Below are positions 60,566 through 64,000 of a DNA stretch of 64,000 nt, in pieces (the stretch's first letter is position 1; every line of letters begins with the position of its first letter). A program made the translations under genes and the position numbers. A model generated the notes under the pieces. The model saw nothing but the letters and a program-made list of their open reading frames with translations, ran no database searches and was not told where the DNA came from. This DNA comes from Sophora flavescens (lineage: Eukaryota > Streptophyta > Magnoliopsida > Fabales > Fabaceae), in contig CM061070.1 in the NCBI GenBank assembly GCA_030762895.1, positions 107,869,554-107,933,553 of the forward strand. Direction: 5' to 3'.

Positions 60566-60864
60566 TGTAACCTGATCAATTATAGTGGATAAATCTTGGT
60601 GCTGCCAAGGACTGGACGTAGCTCTTTGCTTTGAAGAGTGAACCAGGATAAATAACTGTGTCAATCTCTCTTTCCTTAAACTCTTTAATTGCTTTAGTTT
60701 TCTTACGTCTATCAAGTGGCGTGTTTGCAAAAGTCACCCGTCCATCCTGTATTCTTCCACTCGTCCAAATTTAGCTTCTGTTTACGAAAATATTTCAACT
60801 TTGCTTAAATTCTGATAAACACAGTTCAACCCCCTTTCTCGTGTTTATACTTATATATTTCAGT

Positions 60865-60875
60865 TGGTATCAGAG
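60865..60875 (+). other. Copia primer binding site, tRNA-Met type
   Basis: TGGTATCAGAG matches the usual complement of the plant initiator tRNA-Met 3' end and lies 2 bp after the LTR. Confidence 0.85.
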
Positions 60876-60933
60876 ATCAGCCTCTGGGCTGAGCATCTAA
60901 CAGTGTAGAGGTAAAAGGTCCTGAAGAATAGAC

Positions 60934-62751
60934 ATGACTGCTGGAGCTAGTTCAAGTGGAAGTCATCAGACTGAAGGTGCTTCCCTAACCAGACCTCCTT
61001 ACTTCAATGGAGAAAACTACAACTATTGGAAAGATATATTTCAATGGTTCATTCTATTTACAAACTCTGATCTTTGGGATGTCATTACAGATGGTCCATT
61101 CATTCCCAAGAATGATGATAACACTGACAAACCAAAAGCTCAGTGGACTACCGCAGAAAAGACAAAATGAGAGCTGAACCACAAAGCTAGATATAACATC
61201 ATTTGTGCTCTCAGTCCGGAGGAGTTTGAGAAGGTATGTGCTTGTGACTCTGCCATAGAAATATGGGACACTTTAGCTGTCACACATGAAGGAACAGTCA
61301 AAGTCAAAGGGTCAAAGATTGCCATACTTGTCAGAAAGTATGAACTGTTCGTCATGGAGGAAGGAGAATCTGTTGCTCAAATGATAGGAAGATTTCAAAC
61401 TATAATCAACAGTTTAAAATCTCTTGGCAAAGTCTATATCAATGCTGAGAAGGTTGGAAAGATTCTGATAAGTCTACCCAAACAGTGGAGACCTTTGGTC
61501 ACTGCAATCTCTCAAGCCAAGGATCTCACTACCTTGACTATGGATGAACTTCTTGGAACACTCACTGTTCATAAGCAAGAACTTAGAGATGAAGTTGCAC
61601 CAAAGAAGGGCAAGTCAATTGCTCTGAAAGCCGATCAAAAGTTAGCAAAAGTTTCCAAGGCTCTGAAGGCAGATGAGTCATCCAGTGATGCTGACCTATC
61701 AGAACTCGAGGATTCTGAGAGTGATGAAGAATTGTCTCTCCTGACCAGGAAGATCAAGCTTCTTCTACAGAAAAAGAAGTTCAAGAGGGATAGGCCATTC
61801 AGAAGGTTCAACAAGGACAATAACTTCAAAGAATCCACCTCAACAGACAAAAGTCCAATTGTTTGCTATGAGTGCAAGAAGCCCGATCACTTCAAGGCTA
61901 AATGTCCTAAACTCAAGAAGGTCCCTTTTAAGAAATCCTTCAAGAAGAAGAAGAAAGGAATGATGGCTACTTAGGAGGATCTGGAGTCAACATCTTCTAA
62001 TGAAGAAACAGAGGAAGAAGCCAATCTCTGTTTGATGGCCAACACTGACTCAGACTCTGATGATGAGGTACATCCTGACTATGAGGAATTACTTGATGCC
62101 TATTAGAAGTTGATGGAGGAATCCAACTGCTTATCTAAAGTCTTCAAATCCCTCAAGAGAGAGTATGTAAATATCACCAGTGAGCATAAACAGAAATCTC
62201 AAGAGTGCGAGAAGCTGGCTAAAGAGAACAGTGAGCTGAAGACTGAAAAGTTTAATGAAGCTAAGATCTAAAGTGAAACATCACCATCTGAAGAAGTTAA
62301 AAAACTTCAACAGAAAGTGGAAGAGCTCACTTCTGATCTTTCCAAATTTGTTAATGGTAGAGACAATCTGACTAAGCTACTTGGCAGTCAGAAGCACTCT
62401 CTTAACAAAGAAGGTATTGGATGTGTCCATCAGACACATCATAGAGTATCAACTAAAGCTCCTACAATATCTGTTAAGTCAACTGTAACCAAATCGACAC
62501 CTATTTGTAACTTCTGTGGAAAAACTGGGCATGTTATGTCTAAGTATATCCATAAGAAGAGAAGGAAGTCTTTACAGACTCCTAGAACTAACAGAAAAGG
62601 ACCCAGAAAAATATGGGTACCTAAAGATCAAGTAATTTTTGCTGCATATGTCCTCAACAGGACAAAGAAAACACCACTGCTGGTACCTGGACAGTGGTTG
62701 CTCGCGTCATATGACAGGAGAAAGGTCTATGTTCCTAGACCTCCAACTTAA
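60934..62751 (+). pseudogene. Copia gag region, interrupted
   Basis: The ATG at 60934 opens the Copia Gag start (TRPPYFNGENYNYWK). One frame can be followed to 62751 with in-frame stops at 61168 (TGA), 61972 (TAG), 62104 (TAG) and 62269 (TAA). The UBN2-type Gag core spans about 61171-61580. A first zinc knuckle CYECKKPDHFKAKC (CX2CX4HX4C) lies at about 61864-61905, followed by a Lys-rich stretch. Acidic and then coiled-coil-like sequence follows. A second knuckle (CNFCGKTGHVMSKY, about 62509-62550) has Tyr in place of the last Cys. Gag coats RNA and forms the particle; this copy cannot make a full-length protein. Several stops are one C-to-T or G-to-A change from sense codons, typical of methylated repeats. 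Confidence 0.85.
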
Positions 62752-63655
62752 GAAAGGAGGACACGTTGCCTTTGAAGGGAATCAGAAAGGGAAAGTTATA
62801 GGAATTGGTACTATTGGTGGTAAACCCCCTCTTCCCTCTATATCTAATGTTCTTATGGTTAAAGGATTAAGACACAATTTGCTTAGCATAAGCCAATTAT
62901 GTGATAGTGGTTTTGATGTTTCCTTTACCAAGGATGTATGCATAGTTAAAGACTGTTGTGGCAAAACCCTCTTTTCAGCTAAAAGGCAACAAAATCTTTA
63001 TAAGATTGAACTGTATGATCTCTCATATGAAAGTGTAACCTGTCTGATGTCTAAAGAGGATGAGAAATGGTTATGGCATAAGAAACTAGGACATGCTAGT
63101 ATGAAACTAATTTCTGAATTAAAAAGGAATAATCTCTTGAGAGAATTGCCTGATATTAGCTTCAAGAAAGATGTCTTGTGTGATGCATGTCAGAGAGGTA
63201 AACAGATAAAATAAAGTTTCAAATCTAAAAACCAAGTATCAACCTCTAGACCTCTTCAGTTGTTACTCATGGATCTGTTTGGACCAGTTAGTGTTGCCAG
63301 CCTGGCTGGAAGAAAATATGGATTTGTCATAGTTGATGACTATTCTAGATACACATGGGTACTCTTCGTAACACACAAGGATGAGTCTTTTAAGGGTTTA
63401 TCAGTATTCTGCAAAAGAGTACAAAATGAGCAGGGTTTCTATATTTCTACCCTTAGAAGTGATAATGGAGGAGAATTTGAAAATGAGCTGTTTAGACAGT
63501 TCTGTGAGGAGAATGGAATCTCTCACAATTTCTCTGCACCTAAAACTCCACATCAAAATGGAGTGGTTGAGAGAAAGAACATATCTCTGCAAGAGATGGC
63601 TAGATCTATGCTCAATGAAAAAATCTCCCTAAGTACTTCTAGGCAGAAGCTGTAA
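62639..63655 (+). pseudogene. Copia pol: protease, GAG-pre-integrase and integrase core, interrupted
   Basis: This frame is shifted by one base relative to gag; the switch occurs at about 62640-62690. Protease carries the active-site motif LDSGCSRHMTG (about 62694-62726), with Asp-Ser-Gly as usual for Copia. GAG-pre-integrase follows with the integrase zinc-binding region (WHKKLGHAS, then CDACQRGKQ). A TAA stop at 63212 breaks the frame, which then continues into the integrase core. MDLFGPVS and VDDYSRYTW give the first Asp, LRSDNGGEFENE the second, and HQNGVVERKN the Glu, so the DDE residues are present. The frame is lost by one missing base in an A run near 63620 and stops at 63653. Confidence 0.88.
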
Positions 63656-64000
63656 ACACTGCTTGTTATGTACAAAACAGAATACTTATTAGGCATTTTC
63701 TAAAAAGAACTCCTTATGAATTGTGGAAAGGAAAAAGCCCCAACATATCTTATTTTCATGCTTTTGGATGTGAATGTTTTATTCTGAATACCAGAGATAA
63801 TCTTGGAAAGTTTGATTCTAAGGTAGATAAAGGTATTTTCGTAGGATATTCTGAAATGTCTAAGGCTTTTAGAGTATACAATTCAAGAACTTGTATTACT
63901 GAAGAATTTGTTCATGTTAAATTTAATGGTGGATTAAAGACTGATAAAGAACTATCAGATCTAGAAGATGATCTTGCAGGTCTTGATATAAACAAGCCAG
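63643..64000 (+). pseudogene. Copia integrase C-terminal part (runs off window)
   Basis: After the A-run shift the next frame has a TAG at 63640, in place of the Trp usually found before AEAV, then stays open to the window end. It shows AEAVNTACYVQNRI, TPYELWKGKSPN, FHAFGCECF and GIFVGYSEMSKAFRVYN, the standard sequence between the Copia integrase core and reverse transcriptase. Reverse transcriptase is not reached. Confidence 0.85.

Larger units (their letters stand above)
58995..60862 (+). repeat. Copia 5' LTR (1868 bp)
   Basis: It begins TGTTAAG and ends TATATATTTCA two bases before the primer site. U3 (about 59060-59645) is built of roughly 28-33-bp units with a CGTCCA core. A four-unit repeat of about 40 bp lies at 60408-60565. 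GGACTGGACGTAGC near 60609 resembles a motif common in SIRE-type LTRs. A TATA-like CTATAAGG is at 59765-59772. An intact partner LTR is not in the window. Confidence 0.85.
58995..64000 (+). mobile_element. Copia LTR retrotransposon, SIRE-like, 5' part (continues past window)
   Basis: The element starts TGTTAAGTCTC directly in satellite sequence. It has a 1.87-kb LTR, a tRNA-Met-type primer site, gag with two zinc-knuckle-like motifs separated by a coiled-coil-like stretch, protease, GAG-pre-integrase and integrase in Copia order. The long LTR and the long gag with a second knuckle suggest the SIRE/Maximus lineage. Several stops and two frameshifts make it defective. Reverse transcriptase and the 3' LTR would lie beyond 64000. 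Confidence 0.9.

Overview
The window is repeat DNA from a plant nuclear genome, most likely pericentromeric or other heterochromatin of a eudicot. The evidence is a long tandem satellite invaded by plant-type mobile elements: a CACTA transposon, two Gypsy-type LTR elements with tRNA-Asp primer sites and Athila/Tat-like sequence, and a SIRE-like Copia element with a tRNA-Met primer site. I see no intact host gene and no rRNA or tRNA gene. The species cannot be fixed from the sequence.

Layout. About 42 kb (1-34443, 41967-42970 and 52086-58994, with a 500-N gap at 13085-13584) is one satellite of about 444 bp per monomer, roughly 94 monomers. The array has higher-order structure: the sequence from 1 recurs from 17368 with small in-register and out-of-register length changes. 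The monomer carries a TATA-like box and a U3-like segment, so it may descend from an LTR.

At 34444-41966 a defective Gypsy element (TE1, + strand) interrupts the array. It has one complete 1.4-kb LTR, a tRNA-Asp primer site, remnants of gag, no recognisable pol, a fold-back of about 420 bp, an apparent internal promoter with an intron, and a 379-codon ORF of the 'putative plant transposon protein' type. Its 3' LTR is cut off at a 7-bp microhomology with the satellite.

At 42971-52085 a CACTA element with a perfect ATT target duplication sits in the satellite. It has lost any transposase and appears to carry a captured host gene fragment (B3-like). A second non-autonomous Gypsy element (TE2, - strand, 44714-50094) is nested in what would be that gene's intron, so the nest is satellite > CACTA > Gypsy.

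At 58995 a Copia element with a 1.87-kb LTR begins. Its gag-pol frame is broken by several stops and two frameshifts and runs off the window after integrase.

The most unusual structures are the 420-bp fold-back and internal promoter of TE1, a sequence module and a PPT-proximal hairpin shared by TE1 and TE2, an extra primer-site sequence outside the TE2 3' LTR, and the paired modules and inverted 15-mers inside the satellite monomer.
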